DNA of 64,000 nucleotides from Lamellibrachia satsuma (GCA_033239005.1 BSQZ01000051.1:369501-433500), one strand, 5' to 3'; positions 23,342 through 35,132 are shown, numbered from the stretch's first letter. Numbers and translations are program-made. The notes: a model not told the origin generated them from the letters alone.

Positions 23342-24668
23342 ATGTTAGTGTACACAGTGCTAGCCATTTCCGGCTTGTACTTGTTCTTTGATGTGTCGTA
23401 CTTTCTGCGTGGGGCCTATACGTGGCTGAGATGGAGGGTTGCCACATCCAACGGCAACGTTTGTGAAGACTTATTAAAGGATTCTGTTGTGGACAGTAAG
23501 TACCGCCTTCACCCACTGTCTCTGGCGAGAATATTGCTAATTGAATGCCAAGCCAGCGCAATTTTTTTATGTCATCTTTGGATTGTATATATTTTGTTTA
23601 GGCACGCATTATATGCATGACCATGTATTAATCGTGTGGGCGATAATACAAAAAGGTAATTAACCTATTTGCATTCTACGAGACGGCGCCACCAGTCAGA
23701 AGTGGTAACTCCAATTTATATACAAAATAGCGTCTACGACTACGGTGCAACAAAATCGTTTTGTTGTATTGTTTGCGTAATTTCCTACTATCCTAGATAG
23801 TGCATGAAATATATGCAAAATGTGGCAGAAGTAAACGAATGAAGAACGCCAATGGCAATGAGTTCCAGGAACGCCAATGGCAATAACCTGAGGCTGAGGC
23901 GGAGCTAATGTTTTTTTTTACATTCTAATGAATCGTCACTATATTGTTCAGCTATCATTTTGCCTCACGTTGTTATATTGTGCTATAATGTTGGATTACA
24001 ACCACTTGTAATTTTCTATATGCATCATTATTAACATATTTTTGCATATACTAACGAATATTCACTATATTGTTCAATTAACAAGTCGTTAGATTGTACT
24101 AGATTGCTGGATTAAGACGCCAAGTTGTAATTTTTATTTGCTTCATATCTAGTATTATTAACATAATTGCCAACTTGCAGCATCATTCCATGACAAGATT
24201 ACTATACGTAATCATGGGTGGTTCTCGCAATAAGCCCCTTGGGGTTTCCGGAGAACGTCCTGAGTTACTAAATAAAATTATTTATGACCATACCTGTAAC
24301 ATCATTGTAAATGAGTAACCGTATAAACTCACATTGAATGCCTTTTATACAATTATAAGGTGGACATTTTTATGAATTATCATAGCAATAGCCGTCATAG
24401 GCATAGCATCGGGGAAACCATCATCCAGAAGCAATAACAAAAATTAAAAACAAAGGTCAGCACTTTGATCAATGTATATGTAATGAAAAAGTGGTATATA
24501 GAAACGAGTTATTATTATTAATTTGTTAATGCTCACATTCTGAGACTGCATCTAATCGTTTTCACAATTTAACAAAAAAAATTGATGTTCCAGGCATTGT
24601 TAATGATTTCCGTAATTTTGGAAGTTCTGCTGCACTTGTTGACAAAATACATAAAATGTGTTGCATGT

Positions 24669-24748
<80 letters not shown>

Positions 24749-25837
24749 TGGTATATTTTGAATCACCCTCAGTAGGCGAGACTTGTCCACTTGTACCTGG
24801 ACACTGTCAATGCAGCCAAAATATGTCAAAACAAACTGATGCACCAACAAATCATGCAAACTTACTTTAGAACAGCTACTTTAATTCTGAAATATATTTT
24901 AAAACATAAATTAAATTTTATTTGTTCAGCCATTACTATGAACAGCTTGGTGTGTTTCAGGCATTTGTTGGACGACCGATCTCGACTTTATGATGCACAT
25001 GAATAACGCGAGATATATGCGGGAATGTGACTTTGCTCGGTTCAAGCTCTGGTTTGAGACGGGAATCTGGGGGGCACTGAAGAGGGTCCACGGCAGCATG
25101 GTTGTTGCCTCATCCACGATCAGACATCGCAAGCCAGTTCAATTCCTTCAGAGGTTTCAAGTGCGAAGTCGAGTAAGCTGAACTTACTTTTCATGCAGTA
25201 TGGGACAATTTTTATTTGAACATATTTCATAATAAGTGGCAGATCTTATTATTTGTTTCTCATGAGGGGTTCTAGCAAATAATTGGAGATGTCAAATATC
25301 TGTTTCTTAGCTGAGATAATCCAAACTGTCCTAATCATAACTGCAAGCCCTTAACTATCACGCAAGTCAACACCAACTTGCTAATACAGTTGAATTAAAG
25401 TCAACTTAAAAGTACAAATGCAGTTATAACCATGCAAAGTAATCATATCCCACAACTACAAACGTCTGTAGCATGTTTCCAGCATTCATTCTATTAGATA
25501 GAAACATTTTGTGATACAAAACATGAAATAAAAATAACAAAACACTACCAGTACAGTTATTACAAAAGTATCGGTGATGGTTATGAATCTCTGTGTACAG
25601 GTGCTTTGCTGGGATGAGCGATCTTTCTACGTCGAGCAGCGAATTGAGCGAGTGACGGACAGATTTATTTGTTCTATAGTCTTACTGAAACAAATTGTCA
25701 CTGGTGTGACACTGAGAGAGGTTTTGGAGGCAAAGTACGGGCATAACATCCCAACAAGCCCAGAATTCCCAGAAGAAGTGAAACTTTTCATAGAGTGTCA
25801 CAAGAAATCTAGTGAAAAGCTACGGGGAGTGCAATGA
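23342..25837 (+). CDS. THEM6: THEM6-like protein (thioesterase superfamily member 6), three exons
   Basis: Exons 23342-23495, 24961-25172 and 25601-25837 join in phase (phase 1, then phase 0) to give 200 residues; the human protein is about 208. Donors are GTAAGT and GTAAGC; acceptors are TTTCAG and TACAG. Exon 1 encodes an N-terminal hydrophobic signal-anchor (MLVYTVLAISGLYLFFDVSY). Exon 2 carries the family signature DLDFMMHMNNARYMRECDF of the hot-dog fold, then KRVHGSMVVASSTIRH. Exon 3 carries CWDERSFYVEQR and DRFICSIVLLKQ. The family is a membrane-anchored hot-dog protein related to acyl-CoA thioesterases; its exact substrate is not settled. No frameshift or stop is seen. An AATAAA lies at about 25992. 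It is the only cellular gene here that looks intact. Confidence 0.93.
23930..24180. repeat. Two-copy tandem duplication in THEM6 intron 1
   Basis: Segments with TCACTATATTGTTCA, then a TTGTAATTTT block and TATTATTAACATA, occur twice about 120 bp apart with many substitutions. It is an old duplication in the intron. Confidence 0.55.
24672..24743. repeat. (TA)n microsatellite in THEM6 intron 1
   Basis: An uninterrupted alternating TA tract of about 70 bp. The Tyr/Ile open frames across it on both strands are artefacts. Confidence 0.95.
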
Positions 25838-26796
25838 ATGAGACACTCATGAGTATAATTGTTGCACACAAATATCTATGATGACGAGTATTTAATGATT
25901 AAATTTTTGTTTTAGTACTATTGTCGCTTTATTTATATTGTGTTATAAATATTGCTTGTTCAACCAATGCTGCATTTAGCATTTTGCTCTAAATAAATTA
26001 GCTTAGTGTTATTTCCATTGACCATTGTCATCGATTTAAAATCTAAACATTTAGAGTTCATTACTTTAATGACGGGCCTTATGCACCACCAAAGAGGATA
26101 AGTTGTTAGACAGAATAGCTTGTTCTCATCTTTACATCCATGATTCTTACAAGCTTTCTCTTTCTACAAATTGTATTAAAGCATGTTTGACTGATAATTT
26201 AGTCACAAAGTCATCCTCACTAGCCAGGTACTATACTACCCTTGGCACCTGTTGAAAGTTCAAATAACGTAAAATCATTTGTATCTTTGTCCCACTTGCT
26301 CTCTTGGTCGACGTGTTTCTAGGAACATGATGCGCATGTGCCCAAACTTCAGAGCGTTTTCAGGAATGCTTATCATTACCCGTCTGACCAGTGACAATGG
26401 ATGCACTACCAATAGAAGTTCCCCGTAGATTCCAGCGAGCAATGCTATTGGTTAACACAGCAACTGAAAAATCAGCATTTCAGCAGGTCAATATGCCATG
26501 GGTACTGGTGTAGTCAGAAGCCCCAGGATTAATTTCAACATTTCACTGAGAATATTGTAATTGCATTATCAGATGCGAGTCGTGGGAAATTATATGGAAA
26601 ATTTCCCAGCAATGTCTTAGATAACCTGACTCAAAGGACATTTTTCTCACTACTTCTGCTAATCAGTTTTCACCTCAGCTGTAACTTATCTGCCACATTT
26701 GAGTATATATAGCATTCTTGTGAAGGTAAGAAAATCTACAGTGATTCAATCTTCTTGTTCTTGTGTAACAGCTTCAGTTATTATTATATTAATTAT
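25838..26796. other. THEM6 3' flank, non-coding
   Basis: The first 150 bases are likely THEM6 3' UTR, ending after AATAAA at about 25992. Beyond that I recognise nothing. Confidence 0.45.
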
Positions 26797-26930
26797 TAAA
26801 TTTATCGTCTATTACAGCAACTGTTTTATTTATTGTTCAATTTATCGTGTATTACAGCAACTGTCATATTTATTGTTCAATTTATCATTTAATTATAGCA
26901 ACTGTATTTGTTGTTCAGTTTATACTTTAT
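26797..26930. repeat. Short tandem repeat, about three copies of roughly 43 bp
   Basis: The unit contains TTACAGCAACTG, TATTTATTGTTCAATTTATC and small variants. The third copy is the most diverged. Confidence 0.7.
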
Positions 26931-27429
26931 CGTAACAATGTACATTATATTTTGCATTATGCAATAAAATTTTTTTTAATTTTATTACATTTCAGATATA
27001 TTAAATATATGTTATTGTCAAATGATTATCTATTGAAAGCCACTACAACTACTGCCTATTGTTATCATTGTAACTATTCAATCTGTTGTATCTGCATTTC
27101 TTATCTTATGTAAGTTGAAAAATAAATCACAATCATACAAACATTGTCCAGTCGTTTTGTTAGCTTTACGAAACTGTTGAAGTGTCCAGTGGCGCCTCCT
27201 TGTGACAATAAGCTCACACTGTTTATCTCGGCGTTGCACTTACAATTCACCTTTTGCGAGTGCTTTCACCGAAAGTTTCCTTAAACCCCATACCATATTC
27301 AAAACAATTTTACAAGTTATACATCAGATTAATTAATACATGGTTGGTCACTTGATTCTCAAGTTCTCAGTCAAAGACAGGCAATGTCAGCGCTGGTCGC
27401 AGAGCATGTGACAGTGGCAGTGGTGAGTG

Positions 27430-28000
27430 ATATCATCGGTTGCAAATGATGACATCCGTAATGAGTTATACCATCAGCAACAAGTGATATCATCAGTAAC
27501 AAGTGATATCATCGATGACAGGTGATATCAGTGACGAGTCATCATGGGTGACAGCTGATATCATTGGTGAAAAGTGATGCCATCAGTGAAGGTTGAAATC
27601 ATCAGTGATAGGTGATATCGATGACAGGTGATATAATTGGTGATCATCAGTGACGAAAGATATCGTCTGTGACAAGTGATATCATCAGTGACAAGTGATA
27701 TAGGTTGCAAATGACAACATCAGTGACGAACGATTATTGTGGTTTTATATATATGGTTTGGTTTTATTATTGGTGACAATCGATATCATTGGTTACAAGT
27801 CATATCATCAGTGACAAGCGATATCATCGGTGACGAGCGATATAATCGGTTCCAAATGACAACATGGGTACCAAATGACAACATCGGTGACAAATGATAC
27901 CATCAGCGACTAGTAATATCATCGGTGTTGGGCGATATCATCGGTTACAAGTGATATTGGTGTCAAGTGATATCATCGGTGTACCAGTGATCCACATCAG
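27430..28000. repeat. Degenerate 18-19 bp minisatellite
   Basis: Many imperfect copies of GTGACAAGTGATATCATCG, with irregular spacing and internal variants such as CAAATGACAACATC. It borders the 3' side of the exon at 28014-28123. Confidence 0.85.
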
Positions 28001-28013
28001 TCAGTTTCATCTC

Positions 28014-28123
28014 GGGTGAGTTTTCTTCTCTGTCAATCCATGTTCGATGAGAAGAAGATCGTCAAGGTCATCTTTGATAATACTGATGAGATGCTGCAGC
28101 CCTTCCTGCTGCTGCTTCAGATG
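28014..28123 (-). CDS. Putative terminal exon, helical tail
   Basis: On the minus strand the acceptor AATCTTGTCTTGCAG precedes a frame starting HLKQQQEGLQHLISII and continuing KDDLDDLLLIEHGL to a TGA at 28014-28016. The piece is Gln/Leu/Asp rich and probably alpha-helical or coiled-coil. It has the strand and position expected for the last exon of the fibronectin-III-like gene upstream (33-44 kb), as a cytoplasmic tail, but no sequence shows they are joined. About 5 kb of minisatellite lies between. Confidence 0.45.
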
Positions 28124-29641
28124 CTGCAAGACAAGATTCACACTTAAAAATCTGACATTTATGTATATAAAGTTCAAACTACTATCTTCTTTCAAATGCA
28201 GGATTGAAAATGCCAGGCACGCATGCATGGAATGGAATACTCAAACGTAAAGAAAACCAGAAGGACCTAAAAATAGTTGTAGGCCAGTAGCTCAAGAAAT
28301 GACAAAGTTTGGAACCACCTGGAAAGAGATGAAAAAATCAACAAAAAACAGAGTGCGTTGGAGAAATGTTTCAGCCCTATGATCCAGTCTGAGTGAAGAG
28401 GATTAAATAAGTAACCATCTTCTATCCATAAGTGCCAACCCAGAGTGGTGCACACCTGTAAGACTTGTTTTGAACCGGCCCAGGTGAGTTTGAACTGGCC
28501 CCACAAAAATATATAAATTATAGGCATATGTAATAAAGCAGTTTTACTGCATAAAACTAAAACAAACACTGCTTTAAATTTGAATCACAGCCAAATATCA
28601 CATTGATCAGAATGTCTTCGCACATTATATTGTTAATCAGATTTTCTGCCTCCTTAGCATCACCAGTATAAAGTAAATTGGCATATTATCATTAAAAATT
28701 TTTCAAACTATCATACTGGCGTCATTAAATGTGAATGGCAAGGAAGAAGTATTTTGTCAAAACTGTATTTTATATCAAATTAGCATAGATTAGTAAGTAC
28801 TGTAATGTACATAACTAATAAATTTCGACCCAGCTGTGGTTGCTGGGATGAATAGGTGGGGCCGATAACTTATGCATTTTGGCTAAATGAATCCGCGGGA
28901 AGCATTTTGAATCGGCCTTAATTTCGAACGCTGCAAAGCAATATGGTTATCTATGTTCGCTGGATTGCCACACATGCTCAAAACGAGCTGTCTATGCTAA
29001 CTGGGATAAATCGACTGAAACTCGCTAGAATTTGGTGCACAATTGAACAAATAATTGTGTACAAAAATGCACCAAATTTACAACATGATTTAATGTTATT
29101 TTACAGAATGCGCAATGCTAGCAAAATAATGCAAAGACTGGTTAATAAGTGACATGTTTTGTGTGACAGGTGTGTCACAACTAATGTCTATGTGTTTGTG
29201 TGACAGGTGTGTCACAGCTAATGTGTATGTGCTTATGTGATAGGTGTGTCACAACCCAAGAAGCCAGGCAGAAGGCAGCGGGCTACATATGCACCAATCA
29301 TTAGTAGCTCAGCTATACACAGTGTCTCTAGCACCAACGAAACGTTTGTCAACACACCACTACGCATAACATCTGAATAAATCAATCTGTTTCAATTCAA
29401 ACTATCAGCAGAAGATTCAGATGATAAAAACCTCTCATTCCTGTCTAATGAAACTGCGCCAGCATCGATGGGCAATGTGAGCCTGGCTCTTGATGGTATG
29501 TTGACTTATACTCCGTGTGCAGATGAGGAGCCAGCATTCTGTTGAAGGCAAGTTGTTAGTCAACATAAGGAATACACCAGATTATCCAACTCTTCAGATG
29601 TTTGAGAGGGGATGTGATGTCTTTCCCCATCATCTGTCACC

Positions 29642-30013
29642 ATGGTAACAATGCAGGAAAACAGTAGGAAGAATTCAGCTTCCCCATATATGGTTTACAT
29701 CTTTCCTGCTTATGATCCTGACTACACGGATGATGTATCACTGAAGTTTGATCCACCTGAACATGGTAATCTGACACTGTACCACCAAGTAAAGATCATC
29801 AACCTCATTGAACAAGACTGCTCACAGCCCTGGGATATAAGGCGTCCTCTGTGGGATAAACTCACCAGACTATTTTCCGATTCAGTCACTATACCGGAGG
29901 TGTCACTGCCAAACCCATGTGGCACGGATTTTGTGACGTGCAATCTAGCCTGGGTTGTCACAATGTTCAAATACAGGCCGTTTGAAGGATACTTTGGTGA
30001 AGATGTCATTAAG
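29642..30013 (+). other. Unrecognised exon-like open frame
   Basis: A frame with normal-looking protein composition (YIFPAYDPDYTDDVSLKF, WDIRRPLWDKLTRLF, GTDFVTCNLAWVVTMFKYRP, EGYFGEDVIK) runs to a strong donor, AAG|GTAAGG, at about 30013. Just upstream, 29250-29550 holds a basic KKPGRRQRATYAP stretch and a Ser/Asp-rich segment in other frames. That resembles the layout of transposase-like genes with an N-terminal basic region. I do not recognise the family. It could be an exon of a plus-strand gene continuing past the minisatellite, or an old transposase remnant. Confidence 0.35.
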
Positions 30014-30129
30014 GTAAGGCACATCTTGAGATGTTCCATGAATTCTTGAAAATTGTAGAAACTTGTCAAAAGTTACAGTTACTTGCATCAATGTAATGTT
30101 GAGTAACAATGACCAATCATCAGTGCTGG

Positions 30130-30695
30130 ACTTTATGTGGTCTGACTAACTATTTACGATTATACCATCCTGTTTTATGTAGTACGACTAACTGGTTACG
30201 GTTTATGCCATCCTCTTTTATGTAGTCCTACTAACTGGTTACGGTTTATGCCATTCTGTTTTATGTGGTCCTATTAACTGGTTACTGTTTATGCCATTCT
30301 GTTTTATGTGGTCCTACTGACTGGTTACGGTTGATGCCATCCTGTTTTATGTGGTCCTACTAACTGGTTACGGTTTATGCCATCCTGTTTTATGTGGTCC
30401 TACTAACTGGTTACGGTTTATGCCATCCTGTTTTATGTGGTCCTACTAACTGGTTATGGTTGATGTCATCCTGTTTTATGTGGTGCGACTAACTGGTTAC
30501 GGTTTATGCCATCCCGTTTTATGAGGTCCGACTTGATGGTTATGGTTTATGCCATTCTGTTTTATGTGGTCCGACTAACTGGTTACGGTTTATGCCATCC
30601 TGGTTTTTTGTGGACCGACTAACTGTTTACAGTTGATGCCATCCTGTTTTTGTGGTCCGACTAGATGGTTATGGTTTATGCCATTCTGTTTTTTT
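30130..30695. repeat. 43-bp minisatellite, about twelve copies
   Basis: The unit is CTAACTGGTTACGGTTTATG then CCATCCTGTTTTATGTGGTC and CTA. Copies in the middle are nearly identical; the outer ones are diverged. It starts about 110 bp after the donor of the open frame at 29642. Confidence 0.9.
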
Positions 30696-30824
30696 TTCAA
30701 ATATAACAACATAGATTTACCATCAGATAATCATCAAATGATGTTGTACAAATGTGCACAACACAAAAATGTGCACAACAAATCTTATGCTTCGACCAAT
30801 TCCATTGCACCTCCATTTATCTGT

Positions 30825-32668
30825 CTCTGTGTGGTGTCTCCAGCCATCAGTCTGTGTGTGGTGTCTCCAGCCATCAGTATGTGTGTGGTGTCTCCAGCCA
30901 TCAGTCTGTGTGTGGTGTCTCCAGCCATATGTCTGTGTGTGGTGCCTCCAGCCATGTGTATCTGTGTGGTGTCTCCAGCCATGTGTGGTGTCTCCAGCCA
31001 TGTGTCTGTGTGTGGTGTCTCCAGCCATCAGTCTGTGTGTTGTGTCTCCAGCCATCAGTCTGTGTGTGGTGTCTCCAATCATGTGTCTGTGTGTGGTGTC
31101 TCCAACCATGTGTATATGTGTGGTGTCTCCAACCATGTGTCTCTGTGTGGTGTCTCCAACCATGTGTCTCTGTGTGGTGTCTCCAACCATGTGTCTGTGT
31201 GTGGTGTCTCCAACCATGTGTCTGTGTGGTGTCTCCAACCATGTGTCTGTGTGGTGTCTCCAACCATGTGTCTCTGTGTGGTGTCTCCAACCATGTGTCT
31301 GTGTGGTGTCTCCAACCATGTGTCTGTGTGTGGTGTCTCCAACCATGTGTATCTGTGTGGTATTTCCAACCATGTGCCTGTGTGTGGTGTATCCAGCCAT
31401 ATGTCTGTGTGTGGTGTCTTCAACCATGTGCCTGTGTGTGGTGTCTCCAGCCATGTGTATGTGTCGTGTCTCCAGCCATGTGTCTCTGTGTGGTGTCTCC
31501 AACCATCAGTCTGTGTGTGGTGTCTCCAGCCATGTGTCTGTGTGTGGTGTCTCCAGCCATGTGCCTGTGTGTGGTGTATCCAGCCATATGTCTGTGTGTT
31601 GTGTCTCCAACCATGTGCCTGTGTGTGGTGTCTCCAGCCATGTGTATGTGTGGTGTCTCCAGCCATGTGTCTCTGTGTGGTGTCTCCACCCACGTGCCTG
31701 TGTGTGGTGTCTCCAGCCATGTGTCTCTGTGTGGTGTCTCCAACCATCAGTCTGTGTGTGGTGTCTCCAGCCATGTGTCTGTGTGTGGTGTCTCCAGCCA
31801 TCTGTCTATGTGTGTTGTCTCCAGCCATCAGTCTGTGTGTGGTGTCTCCAGCCATGTGTCTGAGTGTGGTGTCTCCAGTCATCAGTCTGTGTGTGGTGTC
31901 TCCAGCCATCAGTCTGTGTGTAGTGTCTCCAGCCATGTGTCTGTGTGTGGTGTCTCCAGCCATGTGCCTGTTTGTGGTGTCTCCAGCCATCAGTCTGTAT
32001 GTGTAGTGTCTCCAGCCATCAGTTTGTGTGTGGTGTCTCCATCCATCTGTCTATGTGTGGTGTCTCCAGCCATCAGTATGTGTGTGGTGTCTCCAACCAT
32101 GTGTCTGTGAGGTGTCTCCACCATGTGTCTATGTGTGGTGTCTCCAACCATGTGTCTGTGTGTGGTGTCTCCAGCCATGTGTCTGTGTGTGGTGTCTCCA
32201 GCCATGTGTCTGTGTGTGGTGTCTCCAGCCATGTGTCTGTGTGTGGTGTCTCCAGCCATGTGTCTGTGTGTGGTGTCTCTAGCCACGTGTATGTGTGTGT
32301 TGTCTCCAGCCATCAGTCTGTGTGTGGTGTCTCCAACCATGTGTCTGTGAGGTGTCTCCACCATGTGTCTATGTGTGGTGTCTCCAACCATGTGTCTGTG
32401 TGTGGTGTCTCCAGCCATGTGTCTGTGTGTGGTGTCTCCAGCCATTTGTCTGTGTGTGGTGTATCCAGCCATGTCTCTGTGTGTGGTGTCTCCAGCCATG
32501 TGTCTGTGTGTTGTGTCTCCAGCCATATGTCTGTGTGTGGTGTATCCAGCCATGTCTCTGTGTGTGGTGTCTCCAGCCATGTGTCTGTGTGTGGTGTATC
32601 CAGCCATGTGTCTGTGTGTGGTGTCTCCAGCCATGTGTCTGTGTGTGGTGTCTCCAACGATGTGTCTA
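30825..32668. repeat. 27-bp minisatellite, about 68 copies (arm A array)
   Basis: The unit is CCATGTGTCTGTGTGTGGTG then TCTCCAG, with CATCAGT, AACCATG and short-deletion variants. A higher-order duplication is visible: the sequence from GTGTCTGTGAGGTGTCTCCA near 32101 recurs near 32341. The period is a multiple of three, so all three forward frames and two reverse frames stay open for hundreds of codons (Cys/Val/Ser/Pro or His/Thr/Gly repeats). I treat those frames as non-genes. Confidence 0.93.
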
Positions 32669-33207
32669 TGTGAAGAGGTTTACAGAAGATATAATCATTC
32701 CCATGGCTGACGAGCCCTCCCATGTCATGTGACCAGCTCCAGTGGCAGTAGTGGTGACGTCCACGATAGATCTAGAATGTTTTTTGCTTTTAGATTTTAT
32801 GGTGTGGCACTTGTCAAGTAGGCCTGCATGATTAGCCCAAGATTGGGCTGTTTGGAGTATAACTACTTGAGACTGCCAATAGTCTAATAGTATACCAGGA
32901 TTTTTTTAATTGCAATCGATAATCGGTGCATTGATGGAAAATATGTCATTAGCTAATTATATTAGGATGATTTACCCCAAAACCTCTCTTTGACTTTGGC
33001 AATAAATTGGGAATGTACAATGTAGATGTACTAGTGGGCCTAGAAGTATATTTTTTGGCATAGATCGAAAATTCCACAGCATCTGTCAAATATCAGAATG
33101 ATTGTGCAACAATTCAGTTGCAATTTTTGCTACCAACTATTAAAAAAATTACACATATTTTGTCTACAATCGCAGGCGGAAAGGGCAGGGAAATTAACAT
33201 GGGTGAG
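32669..33207. repeat. Arm A: single-copy part of an inverted duplication
   Basis: The segment from AGGTTTACAGAAGATATAAT through the AGCCCAAGATTGGGCT hairpin to GGGCAGGGAAATTAACATGG aligns in reverse complement with 60662-60791 plus 61819-62285. Homology stops at GGGTGAG (33207). The minisatellite is attached on the outer side in both copies. No coding sequence is evident. Confidence 0.88.
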
Positions 33208-33251
33208 TAAAATGTCATTATGAGACAGGAGATGACAAGACAGTCACTAAC

Positions 33252-33397
33252 CTGCACACCAGTGCAGTATCCATGCATGAATGTCTTGCATGAAGTCTTC
33301 CAGCTGAGTTTTGTCAAATGGCATAGTGATGCTGAGTGGCTTGTTGACCGTCTGATCTGGGAGGGTCGACACAGTTGTTCCGTCCCATCATTGTGTC
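33252..33397 (-). pseudogene. FN3-like gene, block 14 (non-repeat region)
   Basis: Acceptor GACTGTCTCCAG and donor GTTAGT. It joins the previous block in phase (AG|G), but the resulting frame meets a TGA in the fourth codon position. After that it is open: TTVSTLPDQTVNKPLSITMP, then DKTQLEDFMQDIHAWILHW. This stop is one of the signs of decay. Confidence 0.5.
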
Positions 33398-33637
33398 CTG
33401 GAGACAGTCAATGACACTGTACGTTGAAAGTCTGACAGTGTCAACTACAGTGAACACAGGGATCTCACGGTGTGGTGAATGAGAATTATGTTATTTATGA
33501 AGACATCAAGTAATGCTATACTGGTAACATAGTAGATTTAGACAAAATGTTATTGAAATAACATTGAAATACCAACAGTATAAATATGAACGTCACTTTT
33601 GAATAAAACTGCAAACTAAAACACAAAAGTACTTATA

Positions 33638-33814
33638 CTAAGTGACCTTTTACAACCCAATCTCCCACCTGTTCTTTTAGTAAAAGGAGCCTACAAGAGC
33701 AATATACTAAGTCATCTTTCACAAGCCAATCTCCCACCTGTTCTTTAAGTAGGAGCCTACAAGAGCAATATACTAAGTGACCTTTCACAAGCCAATCTCC
33801 CACCTGTTCCTCAA
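33638..33814. repeat. Three-copy tandem repeat across the donor of block 13
   Basis: Three units of about 58-68 bp contain CCAATCTCCCACCTGTTC, which is the donor junction of the next exon (AACAG|GTGGGAGATTGG on the minus strand), plus GAGCCTACAAGAGCAATATA. The exon/intron boundary itself has been duplicated. Confidence 0.85.
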
Positions 33815-33999
33815 GTATCTGTCTGTTTTGTCCCTGGTTGACTCGGGGGCGACAATGAATGACTTGAATGTGTCCAATGCCACTGACAGGTACTGGGCAG
33901 TCAAGTCATCAGCTGACAGAAAACCCAAGGTCAGCATCTTGTCACTGGTCTGGGCTGTGAGAGCAAGAATCACTTTACCCTTCAAATAAGTTGTAATGT
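33804..33999 (-). CDS. FN3-like gene, block 13 (non-repeat region)
   Basis: Acceptor CTTTACACAG and donor CAG|GTGGGA. It joins block 12 in phase (T|AC). The frame is open: ITTYLKGKVILALTAQ, MLTLGFLSADDLTAQYLSVA, then DTFKSFIVAPESTRDKTDRY. No family is recognised for this part. Its first 50 bases and acceptor are the source of the 65-bp array at 34004-34880. Confidence 0.6.
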
Positions 34000-34003
34000 C
34001 TGT

Positions 34004-34880
34004 GTAAAGACTGACTGGGCTGTGAGTACAACAACCACTCTACACTTCAAGTAAGCTGTAATGGTGTGTAAAGACTGACTGGGCTGTGAGTACAACAATC
34101 ACTCTACACTTCAAGTAAGCTGTAATGTCTGTGTAAAGACTGACTGGGCTGTGAGTACAACAATCAATCTACACTTCAAGTAAGCTGTAATGTCTGCATA
34201 AAGATTGACTGGGCTGTGAGTACAATAATCACTCTACACTTCAAGTAAGCTGTAATGTCTGTGTAAAGACTGACTGGGCTGTGAGTACAACAATCAATCT
34301 ACACTTCAAGTAAGCTGTAATGTCTGTGTAAAGACTGACTGGGCTGTGAGTACAACAATCACTCTACACTTCAAGTAAGCTGTAATGTCTGTGTAAAGAC
34401 TGACTGGGCTGTGAGTACAACAATCACTCTACACTTCAAGTAAGCTGTAATGTCTGCGTAAAGATTGACTGGGCTGTGAGTACAACAATCACTCTACACT
34501 TCAAGTAAGCTGTAATGTCTGCGTAAAGACTGACTGGGCTGTGAGTACAACAATCAATCTACACTTTAAGTAAGCTGTAATGTCTGCGTAAAGACTGACT
34601 GGGCTGTGAGTACAACAATCACTCTACACTTCAAGTAAGCTGTAATGTCTGCGTAAAGACTGACTGGGCTGTGAGTACAACAATCACTCTACACTTCAAG
34701 TAAGCTGTAATGTCTGTGAAAAGACTGACTGGGCTGTGAGTACAACAATCACTCTACACTTCAAGTAAACTGTAATGTATGTGTAAAGACTGATTGGACT
34801 GTGAGTACAACAATCACTCTACACTTCAAGTAAGCTGTAATGTCTGTGTAAAGACTGACTGGGCTATGAGTGCAATAATT
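34004..34880. repeat. 65-bp minisatellite, about thirteen copies, derived from an exon boundary
   Basis: On the minus strand each unit reads TTTACACAGACATTACAGCT, then TACTTGAAGTGTAGAGTGAT and TGTTGTACTCACAGCCCAGT. This is a copy of the acceptor and first part of block 13. The units translate piecewise to a peptide resembling ITTYLKGKVILALTAQ. The period of 65 shifts frame at each copy, so the array is not coding as a whole. Confidence 0.92.
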
Positions 34881-34900
34881 AGCGTGAGCCAAGAACTTAC

Positions 34901-35094
34901 ACACGCTGTCGATGTTCTCATCCTTGGGTTTTTTGTCCCAGATGACACCAACGCCATCCTGTCGTGACATCTTTACTGCTGGTACGTCAGTTCTTGTGTC
35001 ATCGAATGGCTCCATGTCGTCCATTGATGTAGTCATGTTGTCTACATTTGGCGACTCAGTTTTGATGGTGACACCTGGAACGATGACATCAAGT
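34901..35094 (-). CDS. FN3-like gene, block 12 (linker region)
   Basis: Acceptor TTGCCTGTATAG and donor GTAAGT. The frame begins LDVIVPGVTIKTESPN, runs through an acidic/Thr-Met-rich linker (DDMEPFDDTRTD) and ends DGVGVIWDKKPKDENIDSV. It likely follows the last fibronectin-III-like domain. Joining it to block 11 needs a one-base correction, another possible indel. Confidence 0.55.
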
Positions 35095-35132
35095 CTATAC
35101 AGGCAATACATATTAGTAAAAATGTTGTAGTT

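Noticed and set aside
23286..23561. Minus-strand 91-codon frame over THEM6 exon 1
   Set aside because: The plus strand has the THEM6 N-terminus with a proper donor; the minus frame has no homology I can see.
29722..30069. Minus-strand frame opposite the unidentified plus-strand exon, considered as another FN3-like block
   Set aside because: It lacks the W..F.DPES and YYV.V.A.N.AGL patterns, and the plus strand has the better donor site.
30825..32668. Regular short repeats that could suggest a CRISPR array
   Set aside because: There are no unique spacers between repeats, no cas genes, and the context is intron-rich animal DNA.
30633..32732. Several open frames of 100-457 codons on both strands with Cys/Val/Ser/His repeats
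   Set aside because: They are all translations of the 27-bp minisatellite in different frames; frame preference, start context and any domain are lacking.
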